Shown: positions 18,455 through 27,306, numbered from the stretch's first letter. The stretch is 64,000 bases of DNA from Vibrio sp. Y2-5 (GCF_014596725.1 NZ_JACVEG010000003.1:124001-188000), one strand, 5' to 3'. A program made the numbers and translations. Notes: generated from the letters alone by a model not told the origin.

Positions 18455-19117
18455 ATGTCTAACGACGATATCATTTATCAAAAAATGCTTAAGGCCATTG
18501 TTGAACACCAAATACCACCGGGTGAACGGCTGCCAGAGGACAAACTGTCTGAAGCTTTTGGTGTCAGCCGCACGGGTATTCGCAAAGTTTTGCAAAGATT
18601 AGCGTTGGAACGATTTGTCGTTATTCAGCCAAACAAAGGTGCGCAAGTAAACCGCCCGAGCCGCAGAGAAGCTTCTGAAGTGTGGGATAGCCGAATTCTG
18701 CTAGAACCTTTGCTTATCCCTTCAATTAGCGACAACTGGAATGAAAAGCTGTCACATCAGTTTAGAACAATGGTTGAGATGGAAAAACGAGCCAATAACA
18801 ATGGTGATATGGCTCAAGCTATTCAGCTAACTGCTAAGTTCCATTACGAGCTTGCGCGAGTCGGTCACAACTTAGTATTGGCAGAGTTTGTCGAGCAGTT
18901 GTGTTATCGCTCCTCACTGGTTATCGCAGCTTATGGCACGCGTGAAAGTGTCAATTGTGACTGTGGTGACCACTCCAATTTAATTGTTCTGCTGGATAAA
19001 AACTTAATCAGTGAAGCTCAACATTGGATGCGCCATCACTTGGAACAATTAAAAGCTTCAATATCACTAACCAGTAAACAAGATACACATGTTGATTTCA
19101 GCAAACTCTTCACCTAA
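18455..19117 (+). CDS. GntR-family (FCD) transcriptional regulator of the purine cluster
   Basis: A 220-residue regulator. An N-terminal winged helix (about 8-70) contains RLPEDKLSEAFGVSRTGIRK, followed by an all-helical FCD effector domain with metal-ligand-type histidines (AKFHYELARVGHN, CGDHSNLI and MRHHLEQLK). I start at ATG 18455 because the upstream in-frame residues (from 18425) overlap the operator-like palindrome. It is divergent from the degradation operon and upstream of puuE. HpxS, the GntR regulator of hypoxanthine utilisation in Klebsiella, is a functional parallel. It probably responds to allantoin or an intermediate. Confidence 0.88.
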   Translation: MSNDDIIYQKMLKAIVEHQIPPGERLPEDKLSEAFGVSRTGIRKVLQRLALERFVVIQPNKGAQVNRPSRREASEVWDSRILLEPLLIPSISDNWNEKLSHQFRTMVEMEKRANNNGDMAQAIQLTAKFHYELARVGHNLVLAEFVEQLCYRSSLVIAAYGTRESVNCDCGDHSNLIVLLDKNLISEAQHWMRHHLEQLKASISLTSKQDTHVDFSKLFT

Positions 19118-19158
19118 CGCATAACATAAAAATGTGGACGATTAGATAAGGAATTCGA

Positions 19159-20088
19159 ATGAAAGATTGTAATCCTCGCGATTATATCGGTTACGGACGC
19201 GATAATGTCCCAAACGCCAACTGGCCAAACAAAGCGAAAATTGCCATTCAGTTTGTTCTTAACTATGAAGAAGGCGGTGAAAACTGCGTGTTGCACGGCG
19301 ATTCACACTCAGAAATATTCTTGTCTGAAATAGCCGGCGCAGAAGCTTACCCTAACCGCCACATGAGCATGGAATCACTGTATGAATATGGTTCTCGCGC
19401 AGGGGTTTGGCGCATTCTAAACGAGTTTAAAAAACGCGAACTGCCGTTAACCATTTTTGGCATTGCCACCGCGTTGGAGCGCAACCCAGAAGTGACCAAA
19501 GCGATTGTGGAAGACGGGCACGAAATAGCTTGCCACGGATTAAAGTGGATCCATTACCAGAACATGCCCGTTAAAAAAGAACGCAAACACATGAAACAGG
19601 CACTCGACATCATTGAACGTTTGACAGGTAAACGCCCTATTGGTTGGTATACAGGAAGAGATTCACCCAACACCCGAGAATTAGTCGCAGAACAAGAAGG
19701 CCTTTTGTATGACTCAGACTATTACGGCGATGACCTGCCTTTCTGGACTCAAGTGCCCAATAGCCAGAAACCCGGAGAAACACGCCCTCACTTAGTGATC
19801 CCGTACACATTGGACACCAACGATATGCGTTTTTCCTCGCCCTACGGATTTAGCCACGGCGAAGAGTTCTTCCAGTACCTTAAAGAGAACTTTGATTGCT
19901 TGTATGAAGAAGGCAAAGATAAGCCGAAAATGATGTCGATTGGTCTTCACTGTAGAATCATAGGTAAACCAAGCCGCTTTATGGCACTGAAGAAGTTCCT
20001 TGATTACGTGCAATCTCACGAAGGCGTTTGGATCGCGACTCGCGAGCAAATTGCCCGCCACTGGATTGAACACCACCCGCCTAGGTAG
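19159..20088 (+). CDS. puuE: PuuE-type allantoinase (polysaccharide deacetylase fold)
   Basis: Hydrolyses allantoin to allantoate without a metal-dependent amidohydrolase fold. It has 309 residues and belongs to the polysaccharide deacetylase (NodB-like) superfamily. The opening DYIGYGRDNVPNANWPNKAK and FVLNYEEGGENCVLHGD are typical of PuuE, as are the NodB-type GHEIACHGLKW and WYTGRDSPNTRELVAE segments. AAGGAATTCG precedes ATG 19159. It follows the GntR gene by 41 bp, probably in one transcript, and feeds the allantoate amidohydrolase of the divergent operon. A hairpin terminator follows. Confidence 0.9.
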   Translation: MKDCNPRDYIGYGRDNVPNANWPNKAKIAIQFVLNYEEGGENCVLHGDSHSEIFLSEIAGAEAYPNRHMSMESLYEYGSRAGVWRILNEFKKRELPLTIFGIATALERNPEVTKAIVEDGHEIACHGLKWIHYQNMPVKKERKHMKQALDIIERLTGKRPIGWYTGRDSPNTRELVAEQEGLLYDSDYYGDDLPFWTQVPNSQKPGETRPHLVIPYTLDTNDMRFSSPYGFSHGEEFFQYLKENFDCLYEEGKDKPKMMSIGLHCRIIGKPSRFMALKKFLDYVQSHEGVWIATREQIARHWIEHHPPR

Positions 20089-20107
20089 CGCTTAAACACA
20101 GATGTAC

Positions 20108-20147
20108 AGCCGCTGAGTATTACCTTGATTCAGCGGCTTTCCTGTTT
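20108..20147 (+). terminator. Terminator after puuE
   Basis: Inverted repeat AGCCGCTGA (20108-20116) and TCAGCGGCT (20130-20138), followed by a pyrimidine-rich tract. Confidence 0.75.
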
Positions 20148-20173
20148 TTATTCTTCCTGTTTTTATTCCAATG

Positions 20174-20719
20174 CTACGAACTGGAGTCGTCATAAGTTTC
20201 GACGCTCACACCATTAATCAGATAACCGGCTTGCCCCAAATCAGATTCAACCATTTCTACATTCAATGTACCCACAATGTAAACCACATCCCACAGCCCT
20301 TGAATAGGGACACCTTTATCGAACTTTACATAAAGGATCTGATTCGGTGGCGGCGGCGGAACATGAATACAAGCACCAAAATAAGGCACTAGGAGGAGTT
20401 CTGTTACCACTTTATCGTCCCCTTCCAAAGGGATAACAAAGCCCGGAATACGAACTTGTTTTCCATCTAGATCATCACGAAATCCACCAGCCATATTCTG
20501 CGGTGGAGTATCACTATCGTGATTTAGCGGCGCCTTATTTGGTAACAGCGCCGCATTGCGTTCGCTTTCTGGAATTAAATCGATCCAGTCCAGAGTGACT
20601 ACCTCAGTAGTCGCTGATGTGGTGTCTTCTTGAGCGTAAGAACCAGAAATACTGCCTATCGCCACTACTAACCCAATAGCGCTCACGCGCAAAAATTGTT
20701 TAATCAGAGCTAAATTCAT
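20174..20719 (-). CDS. DUF3299 periplasmic protein
   Basis: A 181-residue exported protein. A signal peptide of about 29 residues ends at SYA-QE, then the mature part carries the DUF3299 signature PYFGACIHVPPPPPNQILYV and a preceding VRIPGFVIPLEGD. Proteins of this family often occur beside ABC transporters and lipoproteins and may take part in metal or lipid handling in the envelope; the function is not established. It is divergent from the alkaline phosphatase gene and appears to be a single-gene unit. Confidence 0.85.
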   Translation of the reverse strand: MNLALIKQFLRVSAIGLVVAIGSISGSYAQEDTTSATTEVVTLDWIDLIPESERNAALLPNKAPLNHDSDTPPQNMAGGFRDDLDGKQVRIPGFVIPLEGDDKVVTELLLVPYFGACIHVPPPPPNQILYVKFDKGVPIQGLWDVVYIVGTLNVEMVESDLGQAGYLINGVSVETYDDSSS

Positions 20720-20914
20720 AAGTTGTAATGTCTATTGATATCAAAAAGATACGTTGTTTACTGTTGTGAACAAAATTACTCGCTGCATAAGACAGTAATA
20801 TGACAATAATAAAAACTTCATAGATCAGTAACGCGTTATTCATAAATTTATTGGGTAATTGGACTCCGTTAAGCCTTTGAGCAACATGGAAATTCGAATA
20901 AACAATTGGAGCCT

Positions 20915-22411
20915 ATGCCCGTGAAAAGTAAAAAACTTCTATTAGTCAGTGGTATTTTGACAGCCCTAGCTGGCTGTTCTACTCAGAGCCAAACCGCTGG
21001 TGTTGACGCACCACAGAAAGATGACGTGTGGTTTAAACAAGCTCAGGAAACTATCGCAAAAGCAAAAGCGAATATGCCTATCGACAAACCAGCTAAGAAT
21101 GTGATCTTATTTGTTGGTGACGGCATGAGCGTGGGTACTATCACCGCTGCGCGTATTTTTGAAGGTCAGCGACGTGGTTTAATGGGCGAAGAATACCGCC
21201 TAAACATGGAATCCATGCCTAACATGGCTTTGTCAAAAACTTACAATACCAATGCACAGACACCCGATTCAGCGGGTACTGCCTCTGCGATGGTAACAGG
21301 TGTTAAAACTAAGCAAGGCGTGATCAGTGTTGATGACAACGTTAAGCGCGGTTTCTGTAATACAGTGAAGGGCAATGAAGCAAAAACGGCTTGGGAAATG
21401 GCCGCTGAGAAAGGATTGTCTGTTGGTGTTGTGTCCTCTGCACGTATCACTCATGCGACGCCAGCAACCACTTATGCACACTCTGCTGACCGCAACTGGG
21501 AAAATGACGCAACCCTTCCAAACATTGCAAAAAATCAAGGCTGTGTGGATATCGCTCAACAGTTGCTTAGCTTCAATGAAGGTAAAGGCATGGACGTCGT
21601 ATTTGGTGGTGGACGCCGCGAATTCCTGCCAGTTGATGTGGTTGACCCTGAAGGTAAAAAAGGCAAACGTAAAGACGGTCAGAACCTAGTTGAAAAATGG
21701 CAAGCTCAACACCCTGATGGTCAATATGTTTATGATCAAAAAGGATTCGAAAGCATCCCAGCAGACACGAAAAAAGTGTTTGGTCTGTTTGAAAGTAGCC
21801 ACATGAAGTACGAAGCGGATCGACGTGGTGATGAACCATCATTGGCTGAAATGACCTCTAAAGCGATCGACCTTCTATCTAATAACAAAGATGGTTACTT
21901 GCTAATGGTTGAAGCTGGACGTATTGACCACGCTCATCATGATGGTAACGCAGCACGTGCACTTTGGGATACGGTTGCTTATGACGACGCAATCAAAGCA
22001 GCGCTTGATAAAACAAATCCAGAAGACACTCTGATCATTGTAACTGCTGACCATGCGCACACTCTAATTTCCAACGGTTATGCAGAGCGCGGTAATCCAA
22101 TTCTTGGTCTTTCTAAGTCAAACGGTAAATTAAACGTGGATGCTTACGGTAAGCACTACACCACATTGAGCTACGGTAACGGTCCTGGCGCGGTTGAAAA
22201 AGGCGGTGCAGATCGCCCTAATCCAACTGAAGATGAAGTCATGGACATCAACTACCGACAACAGTCTCTAATCAAACTTGGTTCAGAAACTCACTCAGGT
22301 GAAGACGTTGCTATCTTCGCACGTGGTCCTCAGGCTTACCTATTCCAAGGTGCGGTTGAGCAAAACTACATCTTCCACGTTATGAATGAAGCATTGGGTT
22401 TAACTAAGTAA
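20915..22411 (+). CDS. phoA: Alkaline phosphatase lipoprotein
   Basis: Hydrolyses phosphate monoesters outside the cytoplasm. The N-terminus is a lipoprotein signal with lipobox LAGC, so the enzyme is probably anchored to the outer membrane. Active-site motifs are all present: metal-binding VGDGMS, nucleophile serine in TPDSAGTASAM, EAGRIDHAHHDGNA, TADHAHTL and a late SETHSGEDVAIF. About 498 residues. I use ATG 20915 (GGAG just upstream); GTG 20921 is equally possible and the codon at 20906 is TTG. No Pho box was identified with confidence. A strong terminator follows. Confidence 0.92.
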   Translation: MPVKSKKLLLVSGILTALAGCSTQSQTAGVDAPQKDDVWFKQAQETIAKAKANMPIDKPAKNVILFVGDGMSVGTITAARIFEGQRRGLMGEEYRLNMESMPNMALSKTYNTNAQTPDSAGTASAMVTGVKTKQGVISVDDNVKRGFCNTVKGNEAKTAWEMAAEKGLSVGVVSSARITHATPATTYAHSADRNWENDATLPNIAKNQGCVDIAQQLLSFNEGKGMDVVFGGGRREFLPVDVVDPEGKKGKRKDGQNLVEKWQAQHPDGQYVYDQKGFESIPADTKKVFGLFESSHMKYEADRRGDEPSLAEMTSKAIDLLSNNKDGYLLMVEAGRIDHAHHDGNAARALWDTVAYDDAIKAALDKTNPEDTLIIVTADHAHTLISNGYAERGNPILGLSKSNGKLNVDAYGKHYTTLSYGNGPGAVEKGGADRPNPTEDEVMDINYRQQSLIKLGSETHSGEDVAIFARGPQAYLFQGAVEQNYIFHVMNEALGLTK

Positions 22412-22441
22412 TTCCTGAATCTTCATCTCACAAGACATATA

Positions 22442-22477
22442 CAGCCACCTTCTAAACGATTAGAAGGTGGCTTTTTT
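22442..22477 (+). terminator. Terminator after phoA
   Basis: Perfect hairpin AGCCACCTTCTAA/TTAGAAGGTGGCT with a run of six Ts. Confidence 0.92.
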
Positions 22478-22650
22478 CGTTTAAAAGACAGAACGGCATG
22501 AGGCTAACCCTCAAATGAACCTTGATATCAGTCCACAAAAGGCTAACGAAATGTTCAAAACAGCGCTCATTAATTTCGAATGTAAAATGTTATTTTGATT
22601 TTTTACGAAAGCTCAATTCACTTCAAAAATTAGATATCAATTATATTTTT

Positions 22651-22665
22651 TGAAACGCTCTTTCA
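22651..22665. promoter_or_regulatory. KdgR-like operator upstream of kduD
   Basis: TGAAACGCTCTTTCA keeps both outer arms (TGAAA/TTTCA) of the enterobacterial KdgR box TGAAACANTGTTTCA. It lies about 100 bp before kduD. The IclR regulator at 29591 is the candidate binder. The match is partial. Confidence 0.45.
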
Positions 22666-22763
22666 TTTTTATTTGTTGAAGCGTTTTTTTCTTGTTATAT
22701 TCCTCACTATGATGTTCAGGACGTTCCTGTTCATATTTAATTAGGTACGTTGAGGAAAAAGTA

Positions 22764-23525
22764 ATGATTCTTGATTCATTTGATGTGAAAGGTAAAGTTG
22801 CAATCGTCACTGGTTGTGATACTGGTCTAGGTCAAGGTATGGCACTAGGTCTTGCACAAGCGGGCTGCGACATCGTTGGTGTAAACATTGTTGAGCCAAC
22901 TGAAACCATCGAACTTATCAAAGCAACTGGCCAAAAGTTCATCGACATTCGCGCAAACCTAATGAAACTGGACGACATCCCTTCAATCATTAGCCGTGCT
23001 GTAGAAGAGTGTGGTCGCATCGATATCCTAGTCAACAACGCTGGTATCATTCGTCGTAACGACGCTATCGACTTCTCAGAGCAGGACTGGGACGACGTTA
23101 TGAACATCAACATCAAGTCTGTATTTTTCATGTCGCAAGCCGTTGCTAAGCAATTCATGGCTCAAGGCGACGGCGGTAAGATCATCAACATCGCTTCTAT
23201 GCTTTCTTATCAAGGCGGTATCCGTGTCCCTTCATACACGGCTTCTAAGAGTGGTGTAATGGGAATTACACGTTTGATGGCGAACGAATGGGCTAAGCAC
23301 AACATCAACGTGAACGCGATTGCACCGGGCTACATGGCGACGAACAACACAGCAGCTCTACGTGCAGACGCAGACCGTAACCAAGCTATCCTAGAGCGTA
23401 TCCCTGCTGACCGCTGGGGTACACCAGAAGACTTAGCTGGTCCATGTGTGTTCCTAGCTTCTAAAGCTTCAGACTACATCAATGGCTACACTATCGCTGT
23501 TGACGGTGGTTGGTTAGCACGTTAA
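22764..23525 (+). CDS. kduD: 2-dehydro-3-deoxy-D-gluconate 5-dehydrogenase
   Basis: Reduces 2,5-diketo-3-deoxygluconate to 2-keto-3-deoxygluconate (KDG) with NAD(P)H in unsaturated-uronate breakdown. A 253-residue short-chain dehydrogenase with cofactor motif TGCDTGLGQG, NNAG at about 90, catalytic serine in NIASMLSYQGG and YTASKSG as the catalytic Tyr/Lys pair. The opening ILDSFDVKGKVAIVTG is typical of KduD. It heads the plus-strand uronate genes; the isomerase-family gene lies 250 bp downstream. GAGG is upstream of ATG 22764. The identification is firm. Confidence 0.93.
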   Translation: MILDSFDVKGKVAIVTGCDTGLGQGMALGLAQAGCDIVGVNIVEPTETIELIKATGQKFIDIRANLMKLDDIPSIISRAVEECGRIDILVNNAGIIRRNDAIDFSEQDWDDVMNINIKSVFFMSQAVAKQFMAQGDGGKIINIASMLSYQGGIRVPSYTASKSGVMGITRLMANEWAKHNINVNAIAPGYMATNNTAALRADADRNQAILERIPADRWGTPEDLAGPCVFLASKASDYINGYTIAVDGGWLAR

Positions 23526-23549
23526 TTCGGACTCGCGAGTAGATGATGG

Positions 23550-23576
23550 GAAAGTGATCAACTCACGATCACTTTC
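23550..23576. terminator. Hairpin after kduD
   Basis: Perfect 10-bp inverted repeat GAAAGTGATC (23550-23559) and GATCACTTTC (23567-23576). No strong T-run follows, so it may attenuate transcription or stabilise the kduD message rather than fully terminate. A second weak inverted repeat (AACTCTA 23609-23615, TAGAGTT 23631-23637) lies before the next gene. Confidence 0.5.
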
Positions 23577-23777
23577 TCTGCTCAGCGACTCAGATTTCTT
23601 AGATTCCAACTCTATTTTTATTAAATTACATAGAGTTAGAAATTAAGAATGTTAGTTGTGAACATTGAACTTCGGTGTTTAGAACTAACAGTATTGATTA
23701 CGTCAACGTTAGTGAGCTTCATTGAAGAGTGCTAAAAGTTTAAATATTTTAAGCAACTACGGTTGCAGGAGATTCTG

Positions 23778-24416
23778 ATGAAAATTGCATTGATGATGGA
23801 AAACAGCCAAGCAGGAAAAAACGCAATGGTTCTTAATGAACTAAATACAGTTGCCGCTCCTCTTGGTCATGATGTTTTCAACGTGGGTATGAGCGATGAG
23901 GCTGACCATCACCTCACTTACATCCACCTAGGCATCATGGCTAGTATCCTTCTTAACTCAAAAGCCGTTGACTTCGTAGTTGCAGGTTGTGGTACTGGCC
24001 AAGGCGCAATGATGTCGCTAAACCTACACCCAGGTGTGGTTTGTGGTTACTGCCTAGAGCCGTCTGACGCATTCCTGTTCAACCAAATCAACAACGGTAA
24101 CGCTATCGCATTGGCATTCGCGAAAGGCTTTGGTTGGGCTGGCGAACTGAATGTTCGTTACATGTTCGAAAAAGCATTCACAGGTCCACGTGGCGAAGGT
24201 TACCCGAAAGAGCGTGCTGAACCACAACAACGTAACGCAGGTATCCTGACTCAAGTTAAAGCTGCGGTTGCGAAGGACAGCATTGTTGATACTTTAAAAT
24301 CAATCGACCAAGAGCTAGTAAAAACTGCGGTCGGCGGCGCTCGCTTCCAAGAGTGCTTCTTCAATAACTGCCAAGACGCAGAGATTGAAGCTTATGTTAA
24401 GTCTCTTATTGCTTAG
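23778..24416 (+). CDS. RpiB/LacA/LacB-family sugar isomerase (DhuI-like)
   Basis: A 212-residue isomerase of the ribose-5-phosphate isomerase B / LacAB family. It has the phosphate or anion loop motif VVAGCGTGQGAMM and a long C-terminal extension with ARFQECFFNNC. Family members called DhuI convert 4-deoxy-L-threo-5-hexosulose uronate (DHU) to 3-deoxy-hexodiulosonate, the KduD substrate, doing the job of KduI with an unrelated fold. The position directly after kduD supports this. ATG 23778 has AGGAG seven bases upstream; the codon at 23763 is TTG. A terminator follows. The substrate assignment is inferred. Confidence 0.8.
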   Translation: MKIALMMENSQAGKNAMVLNELNTVAAPLGHDVFNVGMSDEADHHLTYIHLGIMASILLNSKAVDFVVAGCGTGQGAMMSLNLHPGVVCGYCLEPSDAFLFNQINNGNAIALAFAKGFGWAGELNVRYMFEKAFTGPRGEGYPKERAEPQQRNAGILTQVKAAVAKDSIVDTLKSIDQELVKTAVGGARFQECFFNNCQDAEIEAYVKSLIA

Positions 24417-24452
24417 TAGGATGCAAATCGTTTATCGGGAATAAATGATTTG

Positions 24453-24480
24453 AAGCCAACCAGCTCTGGTTGGCTTTTTT
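24453..24480 (+). terminator. Terminator after the RpiB-family gene
   Basis: Hairpin AAGCCAACCAG/CTGGTTGGCTT with a run of six Ts. It separates kduD and the isomerase from kdgK-eda. Confidence 0.92.
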
Positions 24481-24513
24481 CAGTTAAATATGGTCGAAAT
24501 ATTATAATTTTTT

Positions 24514-24531
24514 ATAAAACGACTGTTTTAT
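24514..24531. promoter_or_regulatory. Palindrome ATAAAAC-N4-GTTTTAT upstream of kdgK
   Basis: A perfect inverted repeat with seven-base arms (24514-24520 and 24525-24531) about 90 bp before kdgK. It could be the operator or promoter region of kdgK-eda. It does not closely match the KdgR-like box at 22651, so the binding protein is uncertain. Confidence 0.4.
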
Positions 24532-24619
24532 ATAACCATAAAAATGGTTGTTAATTTTTGCTTGTTACGCCTTGTTTCATTACGTGCATAAATTCACGTA
24601 ATACATACGGAGTTATCCT

Positions 24620-25549
24620 ATGAACCAAATCAAAAAAGTCGCGATCATTGGCGAATGTATGGTCGAGCTTAGAAAAAACGAAGGTGCAGTCGAACAAGGA
24701 TTTGGTGGCGACACGTTAAATACTGCTGTTTACCTTTCTCGACTGACTCAGTCTGCTGGCGTTACCACTTCCTACGTCACAGGACTTGGTAAAGACCCTT
24801 TCAGTGCCGAAATGCTATCCGCTTGGAAACATGAAGGACTGAATACCGATTTGGTCTTCCTGTCTGAGAAAAAATTGCCGGGTATTTATACCATCCAGAC
24901 TCGTGAAGATGGTGAAAGAAGCTTCTTTTACTGGCGTAATGATGCTGCAGCAAAATACTGGCTGCGTGATGTGCAACTTCAAGCTCTTGAGACACAGCTG
25001 TGCGAACACCAAATGATTTACCTAAGCGGTATCAGTGTTGCCATTCTTCCTGAGGATTGCCTGAAGTCTCTTATCGACGTTTTGACTAAATGCCGAGCAA
25101 AAGGCGTAAAGATTGCCTTTGATAACAACTTCCGCCCTGCTCTGTGGTCTTCTATTGAAGAAGCTAAAAAAGTGTACACTGAGATTCTGAAAATCACGGA
25201 CATTGCTTTCCTCACCTTCGACGATGAAGTTCTTCTTTGGGGTGACAGTGAAGAGACACAAGCCATAGAACGTACTCAAGGTTTAGGCGTTAAAGAAATC
25301 GTTGTTAAACGCGGTGCCGATGCCTGTTTCGTTATTTCAAATGGCGAACAATATACGGTTGCAGCAAATACGATCTCAAACGTCGTTGATACAACCGCCG
25401 CGGGTGACTCATTTAGTGCAGGTTACCTAGCCAAACGAATTCTAGGAGGCGGCGAACAACAGTCTGCCTCTGCTGGTCACTTAGTGGCTGGCACCGTTAT
25501 TCAGTACCGTGGTGCTATCATTCCAACTAGCGCTATGCCAACACTTTAA
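24620..25549 (+). CDS. kdgK: 2-keto-3-deoxygluconate kinase
   Basis: Phosphorylates KDG to 2-keto-3-deoxy-6-phosphogluconate (KDPG). A 309-residue PfkB-family sugar kinase: substrate-side loop GFGGDTLNTAVYLSRL near residue 28 and the C-terminal signature VVDTTAAGDSFSAGYLA, with the catalytic aspartate in AAGD. It shares a transcript with eda, nine bases downstream, so product and consumer are made together. It takes KDG from the kduD step. The identification rests on family plus context. Confidence 0.92.
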   Translation: MNQIKKVAIIGECMVELRKNEGAVEQGFGGDTLNTAVYLSRLTQSAGVTTSYVTGLGKDPFSAEMLSAWKHEGLNTDLVFLSEKKLPGIYTIQTREDGERSFFYWRNDAAAKYWLRDVQLQALETQLCEHQMIYLSGISVAILPEDCLKSLIDVLTKCRAKGVKIAFDNNFRPALWSSIEEAKKVYTEILKITDIAFLTFDDEVLLWGDSEETQAIERTQGLGVKEIVVKRGADACFVISNGEQYTVAANTISNVVDTTAAGDSFSAGYLAKRILGGGEQQSASAGHLVAGTVIQYRGAIIPTSAMPTL

Positions 25550-25558
25550 GGAAAAAAG

Positions 25559-26185
25559 ATGAAAGATTTAAACCAACAACTTGCTGAAATCAAAGTCGTT
25601 CCTGTAATTGCAATCAAAGATGCAAACAAAGCCGTTAAGCTTGCTGAAGTTCTGATTGAAAATGGCTTACCATGTGCAGAAGTAACTTTCCGTACTGAAG
25701 CAGCGGCACAAGCAATCAAAAACATGCGTGAAGCTTTCCCTGAAATGCTGATTGGTGCTGGTACCGTTCTGACCACAGCACAAGTAGACGAAGCAATCGA
25801 CGCAGGTGTGGATTTCATTGTAAGCCCAGGCTTCAACCCAACTACCGTGAAATACTGCCAACAACGTGGTGCGACAATCGTCCCAGGGGTGAACAGCCCT
25901 AGCCTTGTTGAACAAGCAATGGAAATGGGTCTACGTACTCTGAAGTTCTTCCCGGCAGAACCATCAGGCGGCACAGCAATGCTTAAAGCATTAACAGCCG
26001 TTTACCCAATTAAGTTCATGCCTACTGGTGGCGTTAGCCCTAAAAATGTTAACGACTACCTAGCTATCCCAAGCGTTTTAGCTTGTGGTGGTACATGGAT
26101 GGTGCCAAACGATCTTATCGATGGCGAAAAATGGGATGAACTCGCGGCACTGGTCAAAGACGTAGCAAACGTTATTGCAAAGTAA
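25559..26185 (+). CDS. eda: KDPG aldolase (2-dehydro-3-deoxy-phosphogluconate aldolase)
   Basis: Cleaves KDPG to pyruvate and glyceraldehyde 3-phosphate, the last step of uronate breakdown. A 208-residue class I aldolase: catalytic glutamate in CAEVTFRTEAA, Schiff-base lysine in LRTLKFFPAEPSGG and the phosphate site MPTGGVSPKN. ATG 25559 follows AAGGAAAAAAG. It closes the kdgK-eda operon. A 20-bp tandem repeat follows immediately. Confidence 0.94.
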   Translation: MKDLNQQLAEIKVVPVIAIKDANKAVKLAEVLIENGLPCAEVTFRTEAAAQAIKNMREAFPEMLIGAGTVLTTAQVDEAIDAGVDFIVSPGFNPTTVKYCQQRGATIVPGVNSPSLVEQAMEMGLRTLKFFPAEPSGGTAMLKALTAVYPIKFMPTGGVSPKNVNDYLAIPSVLACGGTWMVPNDLIDGEKWDELAALVKDVANVIAK

Positions 26186-26186
26186 T

Positions 26187-26226
26187 CTGCAACTATCCCT
26201 AGAAACCTGTAACTATCCCTAGAAAC
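26187..26226 (+). repeat. Two tandem 20-bp repeats after eda
   Basis: CTGCAACTATCCCTAGAAAC and CTGTAACTATCCCTAGAAAC stand head to tail right after the eda stop codon, with one difference. They look like a recent local duplication. No function is apparent. Confidence 0.8.
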
Positions 26227-26259
26227 AATGCAGAAAACTTAGTTGTTTGAAGTTAATGC

Positions 26260-26291
26260 CGTTCAGGTAAAAGTAACTACTTATCTGAACG
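26260..26291 (+). terminator. Hairpin downstream of eda
   Basis: CGTTCAGGTAA (26260-26270) pairs with TTATCTGAACG (26281-26291), with one G-U pair. It is the probable 3' end of the kdgK-eda message, although the following T-run is missing. Confidence 0.5.
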
Positions 26292-26407
26292 ACATTAAAC
26301 ATTCATGAATGGATAGCGTACCTTTGCTCTATAAAATAAAGACTGCACGCTCATCTATCCCAGTAACAAAACTCATATAAGTTAGTTCCGATTATCCAAC
26401 CGATAAC

Positions 26408-26650
26408 CTATTGAAACTCGTCACCGTAATTCTCCAGAGTTTGTTTGCCACACTTAGTACAAACAATGTACCTGTCTGTTAACTCTAAAGAAGCTCCCGC
26501 AGGTAAAGATGTTGCTGCCCCGCTAAAAAAGCCGTCCAGAAAAGCTTTGAACTGCTCTTTTTTTGACTTCCCGTACTTCGACGGTTTTTGCTTCATGACT
26601 TCTTTATGCGCTGTTTCCTCACCGCATTGTTCACAAAATCTAGTATTCAT
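26408..26650 (-). CDS. Small zinc-ribbon protein
   Basis: An 80-residue protein with one CxxC pair near each end (FCEQCGEE and VCTKCGKQ), a typical zinc-ribbon arrangement, and a basic middle (MKQKPSKYGKSKKEQFKAF) with a small hydrophobic stretch. I start at ATG 26650 with GGGGAG upstream; the longer frame from 26725 adds an unlikely leader. Function unknown; zinc ribbons may bind nucleic acid or protein. It stands alone between eda and a periplasmic protein gene. Confidence 0.7.
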   Translation of the reverse strand: MNTRFCEQCGEETAHKEVMKQKPSKYGKSKKEQFKAFLDGFFSGAATSLPAGASLELTDRYIVCTKCGKQTLENYGDEFQ

Positions 26651-26798
26651 ACACTCTCCCCAAATTAAGGCACATATATAAAATGACTCATACGCTTGTA
26701 TAACGAGTAACAAACTGGGTTGCATCTGAGCCGAATATCTTGACCTTGTATTCCATACGATGAGAAAAGCGAAAAGAGCCCTAAAGTTTCCGCAGAAC

Positions 26799-27236
26799 TT
26801 ACTTCAACTTCACCACTTTACCCGTTAAAGCAACGCCCGCAATCATAGTGCCAGCGCCACATTGGAACGTGCTCTCACTTGATGTTAGGTTGCTCTTATA
26901 GTTTGATTTAATATTGACGACAGCATTACCGCCTTCTTTAACTGCTCTTTCTTTTAACGCGATCATGGCTGACAAAAAGACCCAATCACACGCTTCTTCA
27001 TCGGTTTTATTGAAGGCGTTGGTTTTTTTGTTGGTTTTGAATTCACCGAATTCTTTAATGATTTTCGGGTGCTTTTGTTCACCAAAATAGAACTTAATAT
27101 CTGTACCCAATTTTGCTTTTGCAGCTTCTAAATTCAATGCATTTTCGATTGAATAAGCGCCGATATCATCTCTTGCAAAAGAACTCGCAGAAAAGAAAGC
27201 TAAAGAAAACATCGTCAATATTGCTAGTTTTTTCAT
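26799..27236 (-). CDS. Small exported protein of unknown function
   Basis: A 145-residue protein with a clear signal peptide (cleavage near residue 21, SSFA-RD). The mature domain has ALKERAVKEGGNAVVNIKSN followed by FQCGAGTMIAGVALTGKVVK. This pattern recalls YbjQ-like domains (an alpha-helix carrying Ala/Gly-rich residues, then strands), but the resemblance is weak. AAGGAG lies before ATG 27236. No partner is suggested by the neighbours. Confidence 0.7.
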   Translation of the reverse strand: MKKLAILTMFSLAFFSASSFARDDIGAYSIENALNLEAAKAKLGTDIKFYFGEQKHPKIIKEFGEFKTNKKTNAFNKTDEEACDWVFLSAMIALKERAVKEGGNAVVNIKSNYKSNLTSSESTFQCGAGTMIAGVALTGKVVKLK

Positions 27237-27306
27237 ATTGTTAAATCTCCTTGATTAAAAATTCCTGATTTTAAGCCAAACGTTGTACTAAGGAATGGGT
27301 AATGGA

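Larger units (their letters stand above)
22412..22763. other. Intergenic region, phoA / kduD
   Basis: Holds the phoA terminator at 22442-22477, then AT-rich sequence with the KdgR-like box at 22651-22665 and the kduD promoter. No further gene is seen. Confidence 0.6.
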
